Below are positions 33,584 to 44,126 of a DNA stretch of 64,000 bases, in pieces. The notes beneath the pieces were generated by a model, which was not told the DNA's origin, ran no database searches, and saw only the letters and a list, made by a program, of their open reading frames with translations. Source of the stretch: Mesorhizobium sp. LHD-90 (GTDB taxonomy: Bacteria > Pseudomonadota > Alphaproteobacteria > Rhizobiales > Rhizobiaceae); assembly GCF_030929505.1 (NCBI RefSeq), contig NZ_JAVFVV010000006.1, positions 62,001 through 126,000 of the forward strand, written 5' to 3'. The translations under genes were made by a program, and so were the position numbers. Within the stretch, counting starts at the first letter, position 1. The number at the start of each line of letters is the position of its first letter.

Positions 33584-34345
33584 ATGGACGTGCTGCTTGC
33601 AGGTGAAACCTTTGCGGCGACGACTTCGGTCGCCATCGGTGGTGACGTTCTCACAAGTGCAACCACGATCAACGGCGCGACGGCATTCAGCGCCGCGATG
33701 GCCGCCGAAGGCATCGCAGTCACGCAGATCGGCGGTGAGCGCTGCGCGGTGGAGTTTCCCTACGACCTCGATGCGCTCGCTCAATATCAGGCGGTGGTCA
33801 TTTCGGATGTCGGCGCACTGACATTGCTGGTCACGCCGGATGCCCGTGCCGGTCGCGTGGGCATCAACCGCCTCGATGTCCTGAAAGCCTACGTCGAAAG
33901 CGGTGGCGGGCTGATGCTGGCGGGCGGGTATATGGGCTTTCAGGGCATGTTCGGGACGGCGCGGTTCCACGACACAGCCGTCGAAGATGTGTTGCCCGTT
34001 CGCTGTTTGCCCTATTGCGACGGTATGGAGGTGCCACAAGGCCTGCAGCCTGCCATCGTGCAGTCGCCCCATCCGTTATTTGCCGGCATTGAGGGGCCTT
34101 GGCCGCCGATCCTCGGCATGAACAAGCTGGACTTCAGGAGCGACGGTTCTTCCGAGCTTCTCGCGACTTGCCACCATCGCGGGACTGACTGGCCGCTTCT
34201 TGCCGTTCGCAACCATGGCCGCGGCCGCACGGTTGCCTGGGCGACCGACATTGGCCCGCATTGGCTCTCGCAGGACTTTCTCGGATGGCCGCTTTACGGC
34301 AAGCTGATGGCGAATATCATCCGCTGGCTCGCCGGCAAAGAATAG
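33584..34345 (+). CDS. Glutamine-amidotransferase-like protein
   Basis: This 253-residue protein is of the class-I glutamine amidotransferase-like fold found in sugar operons (ThuA-like neighbourhood genes). It has YQAVVISDVGALTLL, then LKAYVESGGGLMLAGGYMGF with the turn where an amidotransferase would place its cysteine (here GGY, no cysteine). The end is WATDIGPHWLSQDFLGWPLY. Without the catalytic cysteine it is unlikely to be an amidotransferase and may be a structural or binding relative. It is the last gene of the operon, 84 nt after the binding protein. ATG 33584 is chosen over GTG 33578. Confidence 0.68.
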   Translation: MDVLLAGETFAATTSVAIGGDVLTSATTINGATAFSAAMAAEGIAVTQIGGERCAVEFPYDLDALAQYQAVVISDVGALTLLVTPDARAGRVGINRLDVLKAYVESGGGLMLAGGYMGFQGMFGTARFHDTAVEDVLPVRCLPYCDGMEVPQGLQPAIVQSPHPLFAGIEGPWPPILGMNKLDFRSDGSSELLATCHHRGTDWPLLAVRNHGRGRTVAWATDIGPHWLSQDFLGWPLYGKLMANIIRWLAGKE

Positions 34346-34785
34346 GAAGGCTTGGGATTCGGGGCCAGATACCAGGCTCGACCAGTGCCTTTGCCTGGCG
34401 TTTCCGCGTGGCCGTTCGCCGAGCCGCGGCGTCGATGTGAATGTCCTGATGCAAGGGTCGATGTGCTGCTCACAAAGGTGCCCGGCCTATCGTCGGCACG
34501 CGACGTGACCGAGGAGTCGCCGTCCGCATCACCTCCTTGACAGGCTATCCGTTGATCCTCATGGAACTCAACTCACCCGGCTGCCGATCGACGCATACCG
34601 GGTGCTCGAAATCGTCAGCCTCCGCAACGAGTGCGCAAAAGCCTCGATTGCGGATGACGGGGAAACTCTGTGAGGGGGAGGGTCGGCCGTCGCAATAGAG
34701 GTGGCGTGACCTGCGTTCGACGTTGGTCGGCTACAACTCGCTGCGCTTCGACGAGGAGTTGCCGCCGGCACGTTAAACGGTGAGT
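34346..34785. other. Intergenic region holding repeat copy B
   Basis: About 440 bp without a supported gene. The right half contains copy B of the 78-bp repeat. A short open stretch just before and into the repeat reads RVLEIVSLRNECAKASI and stops, and may be the end of a lost gene. Confidence 0.4.
34641..34718. repeat. 78-bp repeat, copy B
   Basis: Partner of 27080-27157 in direct orientation. The frame around the shared stop is conserved between copies (ASIADDGETL here, ASVADDAGTL there), so the repeat may derive from the end of a coding gene of a duplicated element. Confidence 0.65.
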
Positions 34786-36729
34786 TCAGATCACCACAAA
34801 ATCCAATGCGGTAAGCACAGGAGCTCCGACAAGCGCGGCGAATTTGACGTTCCCGAAAGCGGCGCCCGAACCGTCGGCATCGTAGTAGAGATTGCCCGTG
34901 CCGGAGTTGTAGACGATCCTGTCGTCAGCGTCCTTCGGGCCGCCGGCGATGTCCTTGAATGCCGAGGCTGCTAACGCTCCAGCTGCAAGATCGGTGAAGA
35001 ACGCGTTGTCGAGATGGATCGTGTCGGCGAACGCGCTGTAGTCGGTGATCGTGTCGACGTTGGTCGTGTCATCCAGTTCCGAATTGAAGATGAAGTTGTC
35101 GGCACCGGCGCCGCCGGTCAGCGTGTCGTTGCCGCGGTAACCCTTGATGTTGTCGTTGCCGCCGCCGCCGACCACCGTATTGATCGAATTGTCGGCGTTC
35201 AGAATGTCGTCGAAGCTCGAACCGGTCAGGTTCTCGACCGCCACGTAGCTGTCGCCCAGGGCGAAGCCGCTGTTGAGCGTCGGATTGGCCAGGCTTGCGG
35301 TCACGCCGGCGGTGGCCAGGGCATAGGAGGCGGTGTCCGTCCCGCTGCCGCCGTCGAGAAGATCGCCATGCTGGCCGCCATTGAGGATGTCGTTGCCGGC
35401 CCCGCCAAGAAGGTCGTCCTTGCCGCTGCCGCCCTGGATGTCGTCGTTGCCATTGTCGCCGTGGAGGATGTCGCCGCCGACAAGCTGCATCGGATTGCCG
35501 TTGATGGTGACGATGACCACATCCGATCCCTGCTCGCGGATGATGTCATTGCCTTCGCCGCCATGCACCGTGTCGGTGCCCGTCCCGGTATGGATGGTGT
35601 CGTTGCCGGCATCGCCGAAGACCTTGTCGGCGCCGGAACCGTCGGCGATCGTGTCATTATGGTCGCCGCCCCGCAGCGTATCGACGCCGTTGCCGCCTTC
35701 AATGATGTCGGCGCCCGAGCCGCCCTGGATGTCGTCGTTGCCGTCCTCGCCGCGCAGCGTGTCACCGCCGACGATGGGAAACAGGGTTCCGCCGACGCTG
35801 CGGTAGGTGACGTCCGAGCCGTCCTCGCGGATGACGTCGTTGCCGGTGCCGCCGCGAACCGTGTCAGTTCCCGTGCCGGTGCGCAGCGTATCGTTGCCGG
35901 CGTCTCCGAAGACGTCGTCACCGCCAGCCCCGTCGGTGATCGCATCATTGCCGTCTCCGCCGCGGATAAGGTCGTCGCCGGCATCGCCGCGCAGCACGTC
36001 GTCATCGTCGCCGCCGAGGATGTCGTCGGCGCCGTCGCCGCCATTGATGATGTCAGCTCCTTCGTCGCCGCGCAGCAGATCGTCGCCATCCCAGCCCGAG
36101 ATGAGATCGGTCTCGCCTCGGCCATAGATCCAGTCGCGTTCGTTGCCGCCTTCGACAACCTCGAAAATGTCCCCGCCATAATAGTGCAGGACCTCGAAGT
36201 TCGAAGTGACCAGCCCGGAATTGGAACCGCCGGCAATCAGCGAGAATTGCGAGATCAGTTCGTCGCTGTTGTAGAGATAGAGCGTGTCGTGACCGTCCTC
36301 GCCATGCACGATGTCGCCGTTGTCGGCATTTTGCAGGTAGACCTTGTCGTCGCCCGTGCCGGCCCAGACGAGTTCGCCGTCGAGCGTGGCGGAGAGTTCG
36401 TCGAAGACATCGACCACCCATTCGCTGGTGCCGGTCCAGATCGTGTCATGGCCGGAGCCGCCTTCGAGATGATCGCGGCCGGCTCCGCCGTAGATCGTGT
36501 CGTTGCCGGAATCGCCGTAGAGCATGTCTCCGAAATCGAAGCTGCGCAGAAAGTCGTCACCCTGGTTTCCGTAGGCCTGGCCGGGTGAAAAGTAGTCGAA
36601 GTCGAGTTGGCCGCCTCCGCTGTCGTCGACGTGAACGATGTTGATCTGGTCGTTGCCTTGAAGCGCGTATACGACCTCGCCGCCATCCGCCACGTAGCCG
36701 TCGTTGCCCGTCGTCAAAGTGGTAGCCAT
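34786..36729 (-). CDS. RTX (hemolysin-type calcium-binding repeat) protein, 647 residues
   Basis: Most of this protein is made of RTX nonapeptides of the form GGxGxDxLx, starting near residue 68 (YGDSGNDTIYGGAGRDHLEG) and running in blocks to about 560. They fold into calcium-loaded beta-rolls outside the cell. The C-terminal 90 residues (NFIFNSELDDTTNVDTITDY, then YNSGTGNLYYDADG, ending DFVVI) are the terminal domain shared with the next large RTX protein, with a hydrophobic type I secretion end. No enzymatic domain is seen. There is no signal peptide, as expected for type I export. Secretion genes are absent nearby. Confidence 0.88.
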   Translation of the reverse strand: MATTLTTGNDGYVADGGEVVYALQGNDQINIVHVDDSGGGQLDFDYFSPGQAYGNQGDDFLRSFDFGDMLYGDSGNDTIYGGAGRDHLEGGSGHDTIWTGTSEWVVDVFDELSATLDGELVWAGTGDDKVYLQNADNGDIVHGEDGHDTLYLYNSDELISQFSLIAGGSNSGLVTSNFEVLHYYGGDIFEVVEGGNERDWIYGRGETDLISGWDGDDLLRGDEGADIINGGDGADDILGGDDDDVLRGDAGDDLIRGGDGNDAITDGAGGDDVFGDAGNDTLRTGTGTDTVRGGTGNDVIREDGSDVTYRSVGGTLFPIVGGDTLRGEDGNDDIQGGSGADIIEGGNGVDTLRGGDHNDTIADGSGADKVFGDAGNDTIHTGTGTDTVHGGEGNDIIREQGSDVVIVTINGNPMQLVGGDILHGDNGNDDIQGGSGKDDLLGGAGNDILNGGQHGDLLDGGSGTDTASYALATAGVTASLANPTLNSGFALGDSYVAVENLTGSSFDDILNADNSINTVVGGGGNDNIKGYRGNDTLTGGAGADNFIFNSELDDTTNVDTITDYSAFADTIHLDNAFFTDLAAGALAASAFKDIAGGPKDADDRIVYNSGTGNLYYDADGSGAAFGNVKFAALVGAPVLTALDFVVI

Positions 36730-37370
36730 GTCATTTTCCTCGCCAGCGGTTTCCGACGCATCGGGAGGTCAATGGCGTTGCACCGGCAGCTTCGGAAATC
36801 CGTTCTGCGTCGGGGCATTGCGAGGAGCGGAAAAAGGCCTGGACATCGTCCACCGGCCAATCACTAGGCCCCCCGCAGAAAAACCTCCTGCGTTCGGAGC
36901 CTGGGCCGGATGAACTGCCTCGCGCCATTTCAGCTTCAACGAGGCCCACGTGCTTCCAAGCGTGCCGATTGTCGCCTGCCCATGCAACGACAGGATGTCG
37001 CCCACCGAACTGCATGCAACGGATAATGCAACGAAAGGCTGTGGTCTGCCGAGCTAGCTAACGCAATCCGCCGGTCGCGACGGCAGCGGCCCCGCCGCCA
37101 GTCCAAGCTCCCGGCCCGCTGCCGGCGAAGCGTTTCCAGCATTTCGACAACTATGACGTGATCGGCTTCGACTCTGCGGCGCCGCTGCAATGTCGCACAA
37201 TCGCCGACGCTCGGCGGCGGATATGGTGAAAGTGATGCCATCGCGCATCCCCCAGACTCACACGTCAGCAAGCCGCCGGGAATCCCCAACCGGACTCTTT
37301 TGTTCCGGTCAATCCGCTAGCTAGAACTGCCGGATCGGGCACTGGGGCGCGTGAAGCGCATCCCGACGGC
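36730..37370. other. Intergenic region upstream of the first RTX gene
   Basis: About 640 bp without a gene I can support. It holds the promoter of the leftward RTX gene and the downstream end of the leftward three-gene cassette. Short frames here lack ribosome sites and motifs. Confidence 0.4.
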
Positions 37371-37709
37371 TTACGATCGATCGGTCATCCGCCGACGAAT
37401 CTCGTTCAGTTTCTTCTTCGGTGGCCAGGCGGTGAATATCTGCCGCCCGTCAGAGGCGACATAGATGCGTTCATGCACTCGCTCGATCTTGACGGAGTAG
37501 ATCACCTTTCGAGGCGACAGCTTCATGATTGGTAGGGCGGCGCCATGCTTGATGTCACGCACCATGCTCGCGAACTCGCCGGCTGCCAGCACGATCCCGT
37601 AGCGCGCCAGCAGCTGCCGATGAAAATGCCAGTCGCGCTTGGGGATCGATTTGCCGATCCAGCGCTCGTCAAAGCCGCTCGGCCACAAACTGGAAAATTT
37701 ATCCTTCAT
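37371..37709 (-). CDS. Hypothetical protein of the three-gene cassette, 112 residues
   Basis: The last gene of a compact leftward operon. Start ATG 37709 overlaps the end of the 55-residue gene in another frame (ATGAAGGATAA), so translation is coupled. The protein is basic and compact. Its C-terminal half (KVIYSVKIERVHERIYVASDGRQIFTAWPPKKKLNEIRRR) alternates strands with conserved-looking aromatic and charged residues, like small RNA-binding or toxin-like folds. No family is recognised. A longer frame starting at 37778 exists but would overlap the upstream gene heavily. Confidence 0.6.
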   Translation of the reverse strand: MKDKFSSLWPSGFDERWIGKSIPKRDWHFHRQLLARYGIVLAAGEFASMVRDIKHGAALPIMKLSPRKVIYSVKIERVHERIYVASDGRQIFTAWPPKKKLNEIRRRMTDRS

Positions 37710-37866
37710 TTCGAAACATCTTCTGCAATTGCTGGACGCGATCGAGCGTCGGCTTCGGATCGGTGTCGCGCGACGCAAGGCGGATGAATTCGATCCAGCC
37801 GCGCTCGTTCTCCGTCAGATCGAACGGTTCCACGTAATAAGCATCAGGTTTCCGGTGGATCTTCAT
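37699..37866 (-). CDS. Small protein of the three-gene cassette, 55 residues
   Basis: This short gene begins MKIHRKPDAYYVEPFDLT and ends QQLQKMFRNEG. Its ATG at 37866 overlaps the stop of the HTH gene (ATGA) and its stop overlaps the start of the 112-residue gene. The protein is mixed-charge with an amphipathic C-terminal helix (TLDRVQQLQKMF). Such tight coupling between a regulator, a very short protein and a basic protein resembles addiction or regulatory cassettes, but no known family matches. Confidence 0.6.
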   Translation of the reverse strand: MKIHRKPDAYYVEPFDLTENERGWIEFIRLASRDTDPKPTLDRVQQLQKMFRNEG

Positions 37867-38269
37867 TTGCCGAACAGCGCCCTGATTGCACGCCGGGCCT
37901 TCGTGGTGAGCGTCGGATCGGAATGATCGGAAGCGTCCCGCAGCTCCTCGATCCAGGTGGCCTCATTGGCGGAGACGGCGATCCTGAAGATGTCCCTCAC
38001 GACGACTGCCAGGGCATTGTCCTGCTGTTCCAGTGCCAGAATGAACAAGCGAGCCGGGTCACATTCCAAGGACTTGGCAAGGGCAGGGACGCGATCGAGC
38101 GGCAGCCTCGTGGCACCGGTCTTGATCATCGAGAACATGTTGGTCGACAGGAAGCCGGCCTCGTCTGCGATCTGTCTCTGTGACTTTCTCGCTTCAGTTC
38201 CAGGACACGCTTCTCCAGGAATCTGGTAAGATTGGTATTGGCGTAGGGTCGCCCTGCGATCCTGTTCAT
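37863..38269 (-). pseudogene. XRE-like helix-turn-helix regulator, frameshifted
   Basis: Two frames together encode a regulator of about 135 residues. From ATG 38269 the first frame reads through TRFLEKRVLELK. After about 38195 the sense continues one frame away as KSQRQIADEAGFLSTN, then MFSMIKTGATRLPLDRVPALAKSL, a clear XRE-type HTH that ends RRAIRALFGK. A single lost base near AAGCGAGAA explains the shift. The second frame has no good start for the whole HTH, so the gene is broken unless the base is a sequencing error. It heads the three-gene cassette and is preceded by a palindromic operator. Confidence 0.7.
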
Positions 38270-38280
38270 AAGTAGCTTAT
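38268..38280. promoter_or_regulatory. Candidate operator of the HTH cassette
   Basis: ATAAG-TAG-CTTAT is a perfect inverted repeat overlapping the start codon of the HTH gene, at the edge of an AT-rich promoter region (38280-38400). Binding here by the HTH protein would block its own transcript. Confidence 0.45.
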
Positions 38281-39722
38281 CCTATGGCATTTAGTTAATA
38301 TATTATACTTCTAGATATAGCTAATAATGTCAGGCTATGTGTATTAATATCTAAAATCAGCAAATCAATGAGTTTAGATTCTAACGGATCTTGTCCATGT
38401 AACTCATGGAGTTTGATCTTATGAATTCATCCGCGCATTCTTCCGTCGGAACAGACGGCACTTGCAGCCTCCAAGTGTCATGAGCTTTTGGTGGAACTGA
38501 CTGCCCTTGGCGGGGCATGTTCACCTTTTACTGCCGCATCTGATCGCGGCCGATCACGCCAACGCCGACGGCGTTGGCCGCATCCGGCGGACGACGAGGT
38601 GGCGGCATTATTCGTCTTTGATCGATTGCAGCTTGATCTCCACAGGCCGCGCATCCGGCTCCGGATATCAATCGGCATGATCGGCCTATTGGCTGAGCTG
38701 GCATCGGTGACTGGAACGGACCACCCCCGCTGTTCGAAACGATTGAGCACGTAATCTGGGATGAATCGGGTGCGCGAGGCGTCGGCGTGACGGTCGCCGC
38801 GGGACGCCTGGCCGCTCGTGTTGAAGCGTTGCGGTGTGATCAGGTGGAGCGAAGCAATACCAAGGGGATAGAGTCGTAATTCAAGACGAGAGGGGTTCAA
38901 AATCGTATCGTGACAGCAGATCGAAAGTCGGTCTCGATTCGCGTCGGCCCAGATACATTCCGTCTGGACTCACAGAACAATGCATTCTGCCTATCGACCT
39001 TCGATCTCAGATTGCTACAATCAGAGCGCGAGGTCGATCTGAATAGACCGATCCCGCGCCCTGGGGCGGGGGAGCATTCCGCCTTGGCTGTCTATCTGCA
39101 GGCCAGCCCCGCTGTTCCTTGGAGCAGCGGGGCCAGACAGTCCCTATTGGGGCGGGCAGCATGCCCTGCTTGGGAAAATAGCGTATACCAAGGAAGCCTC
39201 TCGAATTTGACTTCCGTCAACGTGGGCAGTGGCTGCTTCGTTCGCCAAAAGGCTCCAGCGCCACTTCATTCATGCCTGGCTTTGCTATCGAAAGCAGGTC
39301 CCTAAGCCTGAGTTCGCAACGGTCTCGTAGGGAGCCTGATGCTTCGCCTAAGAGGTGTTTCGCCAATTTCTTTACAAATGAAGTGACAATTATCAAAACA
39401 TGTAAGCAAAAAAATGTCTCGGGAATTACCAAATGGTAATTTCTTCGTTAATCGGAAAATGCTTCTCTAGGCTGGGGTAGGAAAGTCTGGGGTGGCGAGT
39501 GGCACGATCAGTGCCGCAAATGCAATAGTTGTCTCTCCGTATTCTTCCGCAATATGAATAGTCAGCGCGTAGCGTTGGTGAATAATCGTGCTTGTTGCAT
39601 GTGTTATTGAGCTTGCAATAGCACAATGAGTGTTTGGCTTTCGTCGCCTGATGTCGACGGAACAAGAAAGCGTTTGCCCGATAAACTACTTTGACCTTCC
39701 GGTGCGCGCAAAGGAGATCAAC
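38281..39722. other. AT-rich intergenic region before the second RTX gene
   Basis: About 1.4 kb without a supported gene. The first 120 bp are strongly AT-rich and contain the promoter of the leftward cassette. A perfect hairpin, CCCCGCTG...CAGCGGGG, lies near 39107-39131. Frames at 38478-38900 and 38910-39305 have no motif or ribosome site and are not called. The right part holds the palindrome listed separately and a strong ribosome-binding site for the RTX gene. Confidence 0.4.
39424..39441. promoter_or_regulatory. Perfect palindrome upstream of the second RTX gene
   Basis: AATTACC-AAAT-GGTAATT is an exact 18-bp dyad about 280 bp before the RTX start. Its size and symmetry are those of LuxR/NarL-type operators, and two LuxR-type genes follow the RTX gene. 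The link is inference. Confidence 0.4.
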
Positions 39723-42700
39723 TTGCCTACTTTTATCGTCGACCCGAATGCAACAGAGACCGGCAACGTCTTCAATACGATCCAGGGCGCGATCGACGCG
39801 TCTCAGGACGGCGACGTCATTCAGGTTGTCGCCGGTGTTTTCAATGAGAACCTGACGATCAATAAGGCCGTAACGATTGAAGGCGCCCAGTCAGGTGTCA
39901 CGGGCGCTGACGGGGCCCGTGATGTGGCATCAGGTTTGGGAGAAACGACAATCGTTGGCCGCAGTTCTGTTACTGCCACGAGCGCAGCGACGATCGACGG
40001 CGTAAGGTTCCTCAATGATGCAACCACGACGGGAGGTGGACCTTCTGCGCCAGCCCTCTGGATCGCAAATGGGGCTGGCCATTCCGTTGCGAATTCGATC
40101 TTCTGGTCGGAGGTGGCAGGTGGTGCGAATGGTGTCGACGATCGGGCGATAGGCATGGGGCCGATCGCGACGGGTTCTGTTACGATCGCCAACAACTACA
40201 TCGGTGGCGAGGGCGGCAAATATGGCGACGCCGCCTGGGGTCGCGGCATTTGGTCCGATGGTGGCGGAATCGCACTGGAAGTCAGCGGCAACACGTTCGA
40301 CTCGACCCGGACCTCGATCAATGTCGACGCCTTCGACCCGACGAAGGTTGTCATCAACGGAAACGAGTTCAAGCTGGCCGGCACCGCCATTTCGGTCGGG
40401 ACGCCGACTTCATCGACCCTCGGTGGGATTGAAAACAACAATTTCGGCGACGCTGACACCGACTTGAATCTCAAAAATGTGCCGACCGGCATGACTGTCG
40501 ATCTGAGCACGGCGGGCAACACCAGTTCGGCCGGGACTTTCTTCATCGACGGTCCCGCAGGGCCGACGACGTTCGTTGGCGGAGCAACGGATGACGCCTA
40601 CGTCGGCAGGGCCGGCACCGACAACATCAATACCGGTGCGGGGAACGATTACATCTTCGCCTCGGCTGGTGGCGACAAGGTGGATGGCGGTGACGGCGTC
40701 GACACGCTCGACATGTCGGCGGCAGGGTCCGGCGGCGCCTTTGTAGACCTCTCGGCCGGGCTCGGCTTTTCGAGCGTCACCGGAACGATGATGATCTCCA
40801 GTATCGAGAACGTTAAAGGCAGTGCAGGCAATGACGGCCTGTTCGGCAGCTCGGCCGACAATGTCGTTTATGCGTCGGCGGGTGCAGACACCATCGACGG
40901 TAGGGGTGGAAACGATACGTTCGACGCTTCGTCGGCGACCAGCTCGGTGACTATTGATCTCAACGCCGGAACCGCGAGCGGCGGCGCAACGGCGTCGTTG
41001 ACTTCGATCGAAAACGCTTCTGGTGGTTCGGAAAACGATCATTTCACCGGCACTGCGGGGAACAACACGTTCAACGGTGGCGCGGGCGTGGACACCTATA
41101 ACGTCAATGACAACGCCAACAGTGCCGGCATCGAGTGGAACGGCGACCACTTCGAGATCACGACTGGAGCAGGAGCGACCGACACATTAACCAGTGTAGA
41201 GAAGGCCGAGTTCAACGACGGAAATGTTTGGCTTGTCCACGATTCGGCCGAACTGGCAAACGCGCTGGCATCGGCGGGCACGGGAGACAAGGTTCTGCTG
41301 GCGTCCGGGCAGTATACCGGCAATTTCTCGGTTGCCGCAGACGGCGTTTCGATCGAAAGCGCCACTGGCAATGCTGGGGATGTTGTCTTTAACGGCACCT
41401 TCAAGACCGATAACGGTATCGCCTCCGGCACTCACATCTCGGACTGGGTCAAGACGGCAACGGCCTATACTGGTGCGGCCGGCAACGGCATCACAGTGAC
41501 GGGCGACGACGTCACCATCAAGAATATCACTGTGAGCGGTTATTATAGCGGCATTGGACTTGCCACCAGCGACGGGCTGACCCTCGACGGCGTTGTCCTT
41601 ACCGACAACCTTTTTGGTATCTACAACAACAGCGTGGCGTCGGCTGTCACGAATTTCACGATGACGGGCGGCACCATCTCCCACAGCTTCCAGGGCATTT
41701 CATTTGATGCCGCAACAGGCAGCGAGTTCTCGGGAGTGCTGATCGACGGCACGCATTTTGATGACCTGACTTGGAAGGGCATCTATGTCGAGCGATTGGA
41801 CGATGCTGTCCTGAAGGACATCGTCATGACAAATGTCGGCCAGTTCGGCCGCATACCAACCTACAGCGGTGTTGGCACCGACGGATCCGGTATCGAGCTC
41901 AACCTGAAATATGGCGACTACAGCGGCATCGTCATTCTCAATCCGACTCTCACCAATGTCGGCCTGTCCAACGGAGGCGGGTCACCACACGTGAACGGCG
42001 CGGCCATTGCGATCAAAGCGCGTATGGACGGCTCCTATGCCGGCAACCCCGCAACGCTTGATGATGTTCAGATTATCGGCGGCTCGATTAACGGCACGTC
42101 GACGGGCATCCGCATCGGCGAGCCGAATAAGGTGCAGACCGGCCCGACGAACGTCACAGTCGACGGCGTCGACATCACCGACCAAGCGCTCGGTCATTAC
42201 GACAACCAGTCGCAAGCAGTTCTGATCGTCAATCTGTCGGATGACGACGACATCATTGTCACCAATGCAAATGCCAGCGGACCTATCGCCTATGCCGCGC
42301 TTGGCGGCCAAGACCAGGTGGCCGGAGGCAAGGGCGATGACATTATCTCGGGCGGTGACGGCAATGACACGCTCGACGGCGGTCTTGGCGCCGACAACCT
42401 GGACGGCGGCGCGGGCGACGACACGTTCATCGCAGATGGCTCGGATTTCATCATCGAGGCCTTGGGCGGTGGCACCGATCTGGTGAAGAGTGCCGTCACG
42501 ATCAGCCTTGCGGCCAACGTGGAGAACCTGACGCTGACCGGCAGCGACAGCGTCGATGGCACCGGCAACGGCGATAACAACGTGGTCACCGGCAACTCCG
42601 GTAACAACACGCTGAGCGGCCTCGGTGGGCAGGACCAACTCGTCGGCGGTGACGGTGCCGACACGTTGAACGGCGGCGATGACGACGACCTTCTTGAAGG

Positions 42701-44051
42701 TGGCGTCGGCGCCGACGCCCTCAACGGCGGCAATGGATTCGATACCGCGACCTATGCCGCGTCGACGGCATCCGTAAACGTCAACATGGCAGGAGCGTCC
42801 ACTGGCGGCGACGCGACCGGCGATACGTTCAACTCAATCGAAAATCTGATCGGCTCAGCTTTCGCCGACATTCTCGTCGGCGACGCTGGTGACAATACGA
42901 TCGATGGTGGTGCCGGTGGGGATTACCTGTTCGGAGGCGCCGGGCAGGACACGGCCTCATACAAAGGTTCGGTTGCCGGTGTCACTGTCAATCTGGAGAC
43001 CGGCGCGGCCTCTGGAGGAAGCGCCGACGGAGATTTCGTATTCGAGTTTGAACGTGTCTTAGGCTCGAACTTCAAAGACACCCTGACCGGCAACAGTGTG
43101 GCGAACGTTCTGACCGGCCTTGATGGCAACGACGTCCTCAACGGTCGAGGTGGCGCAGATATCATGGCAGGCGGAGCCGGCGATGACATTTACTACGTCG
43201 ACAACGCGGCCGACCAGGTTTTCGAGGCGGCAGGTGACGGTGATGATACCGTGACTGCCAACACCAGCTATGTTTTGGATGCTGGCGTGGAAGCGGAGCT
43301 TCTGCGGACCACTTCGAATGGTGGCACCGCGGCGATCAATCTCACGGGTAACACGCTCGCTCAGGAGATCATGGGCAATGCCGGCAAAAACATCATTCAT
43401 GATGGCGGCGCGGGTCTCGCAGACACGCTACGCGGTCTTGGTGGCGACGACACATACCGAATTTTCAACGCGGGCGACGTGATCATCGAGACTGTTACGC
43501 AGGGAGCGGCAGATCGTGTTATGTCGGCCGTCGACTATGCGCTCAATGCTGGCGCCCATATCGAGTTGATCACCACGAACGGCTCAACGGGAACGTCCGG
43601 CATCGATCTGACCGGCAACGAAGTCGGCCAGGGATTGCTCGGCAATGCGGGCGCGAACAAGCTCGACGGTCAGGGTGGCGACGACACGATCAATGGCTTG
43701 TCGGGAAATGACACGCTTACCGGTGGAACGGGTGCTGACGTGTTCGTCTTCAGCACAGCACTGAATGCGTCCACGAATGTCGACAAGATCATCGACTTCG
43801 ATGTGACGGATGACGCGATCCATCTTGAAAATGCTGTCTTCACTGCACTTGCCGCAATAGGATCGCTGGATGCCGATTTGTTCAAGGATGTGGCCACCTC
43901 CGCTCGCGATGCCGATGACGTCGTCCTCTACAACTCAAGCTCTGGTGGACTCTTCTATGACGCGGATGGACAGGGCGGTGCGGCGGCGATCAAATTTGCC
44001 AGCCTCTCGACAGGCCTCAACCTAACTGCCGCTGACTTCGTGGTGATCTAG
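39723..44051 (+). CDS. Large RTX protein with right-handed beta-helix domains, about 1442 residues
   Basis: The protein begins like parallel beta-helix proteins ([20 protein letters not shown], then a polysaccharide-lyase-like series of NNxI and GNTF turns to about residue 280). It carries RTX repeats, then a second beta-helix domain (about 502-834: [36 protein letters not shown]). Dense RTX nonapeptides run from about 860. The end shares [19 protein letters not shown] and DFVVI with the first RTX protein. This suggests an exported carbohydrate-binding or alginate-lyase/epimerase-like protein, but no catalytic residues are identified. TTG 39723 is chosen because AAGGAG lies 6 nt upstream; GTG 39630 and ATG 39651 lack such a site. 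Confidence 0.85.
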   Translation: MPTFIVDPNATETGNVFNTIQGAIDASQDGDVIQVVAGVFNENLTINKAVTIEGAQSGVTGADGARDVASGLGETTIVGRSSVTATSAATIDGVRFLNDATTTGGGPSAPALWIANGAGHSVANSIFWSEVAGGANGVDDRAIGMGPIATGSVTIANNYIGGEGGKYGDAAWGRGIWSDGGGIALEVSGNTFDSTRTSINVDAFDPTKVVINGNEFKLAGTAISVGTPTSSTLGGIENNNFGDADTDLNLKNVPTGMTVDLSTAGNTSSAGTFFIDGPAGPTTFVGGATDDAYVGRAGTDNINTGAGNDYIFASAGGDKVDGGDGVDTLDMSAAGSGGAFVDLSAGLGFSSVTGTMMISSIENVKGSAGNDGLFGSSADNVVYASAGADTIDGRGGNDTFDASSATSSVTIDLNAGTASGGATASLTSIENASGGSENDHFTGTAGNNTFNGGAGVDTYNVNDNANSAGIEWNGDHFEITTGAGATDTLTSVEKAEFNDGNVWLVHDSAELANALASAGTGDKVLLASGQYTGNFSVAADGVSIESATGNAGDVVFNGTFKTDNGIASGTHISDWVKTATAYTGAAGNGITVTGDDVTIKNITVSGYYSGIGLATSDGLTLDGVVLTDNLFGIYNNSVASAVTNFTMTGGTISHSFQGISFDAATGSEFSGVLIDGTHFDDLTWKGIYVERLDDAVLKDIVMTNVGQFGRIPTYSGVGTDGSGIELNLKYGDYSGIVILNPTLTNVGLSNGGGSPHVNGAAIAIKARMDGSYAGNPATLDDVQIIGGSINGTSTGIRIGEPNKVQTGPTNVTVDGVDITDQALGHYDNQSQAVLIVNLSDDDDIIVTNANASGPIAYAALGGQDQVAGGKGDDIISGGDGNDTLDGGLGADNLDGGAGDDTFIADGSDFIIEALGGGTDLVKSAVTISLAANVENLTLTGSDSVDGTGNGDNNVVTGNSGNNTLSGLGGQDQLVGGDGADTLNGGDDDDLLEGGVGADALNGGNGFDTATYAASTASVNVNMAGASTGGDATGDTFNSIENLIGSAFADILVGDAGDNTIDGGAGGDYLFGGAGQDTASYKGSVAGVTVNLETGAASGGSADGDFVFEFERVLGSNFKDTLTGNSVANVLTGLDGNDVLNGRGGADIMAGGAGDDIYYVDNAADQVFEAAGDGDDTVTANTSYVLDAGVEAELLRTTSNGGTAAINLTGNTLAQEIMGNAGKNIIHDGGAGLADTLRGLGGDDTYRIFNAGDVIIETVTQGAADRVMSAVDYALNAGAHIELITTNGSTGTSGIDLTGNEVGQGLLGNAGANKLDGQGGDDTINGLSGNDTLTGGTGADVFVFSTALNASTNVDKIIDFDVTDDAIHLENAVFTALAAIGSLDADLFKDVATSARDADDVVLYNSSSGGLFYDADGQGGAAAIKFASLSTGLNLTAADFVVI

Positions 44052-44094
44052 GTAGGCGGAGTGACGTCCGCCCAATGATATAGTGAAAAACTAG

Positions 44095-44126
44095 CCTCAC
44101 CGGCACCGTCGGTGGGGCCCTTTTGT
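44095..44126 (+). terminator. Rho-independent terminator after the second RTX gene
   Basis: CCTCACCG pairs with CGGTGGGG around a 7-nt loop (one T-G pair) and is followed by CCCTTTTG. It lies 44 bp after the RTX stop. Confidence 0.7.

Noticed and set aside
35014-36588. 524-residue plus-strand frame opposite the first RTX gene
   Set aside because: The regular nonapeptide coding of RTX repeats opens the opposite strand by chance; the product is a V/A/D-rich repeat with no motif.
38910-39305. 131-residue plus-strand frame in the gap before the second RTX gene
   Set aside because: No ribosome site, no motif, and unusual composition; it overlaps a GC-rich hairpin.
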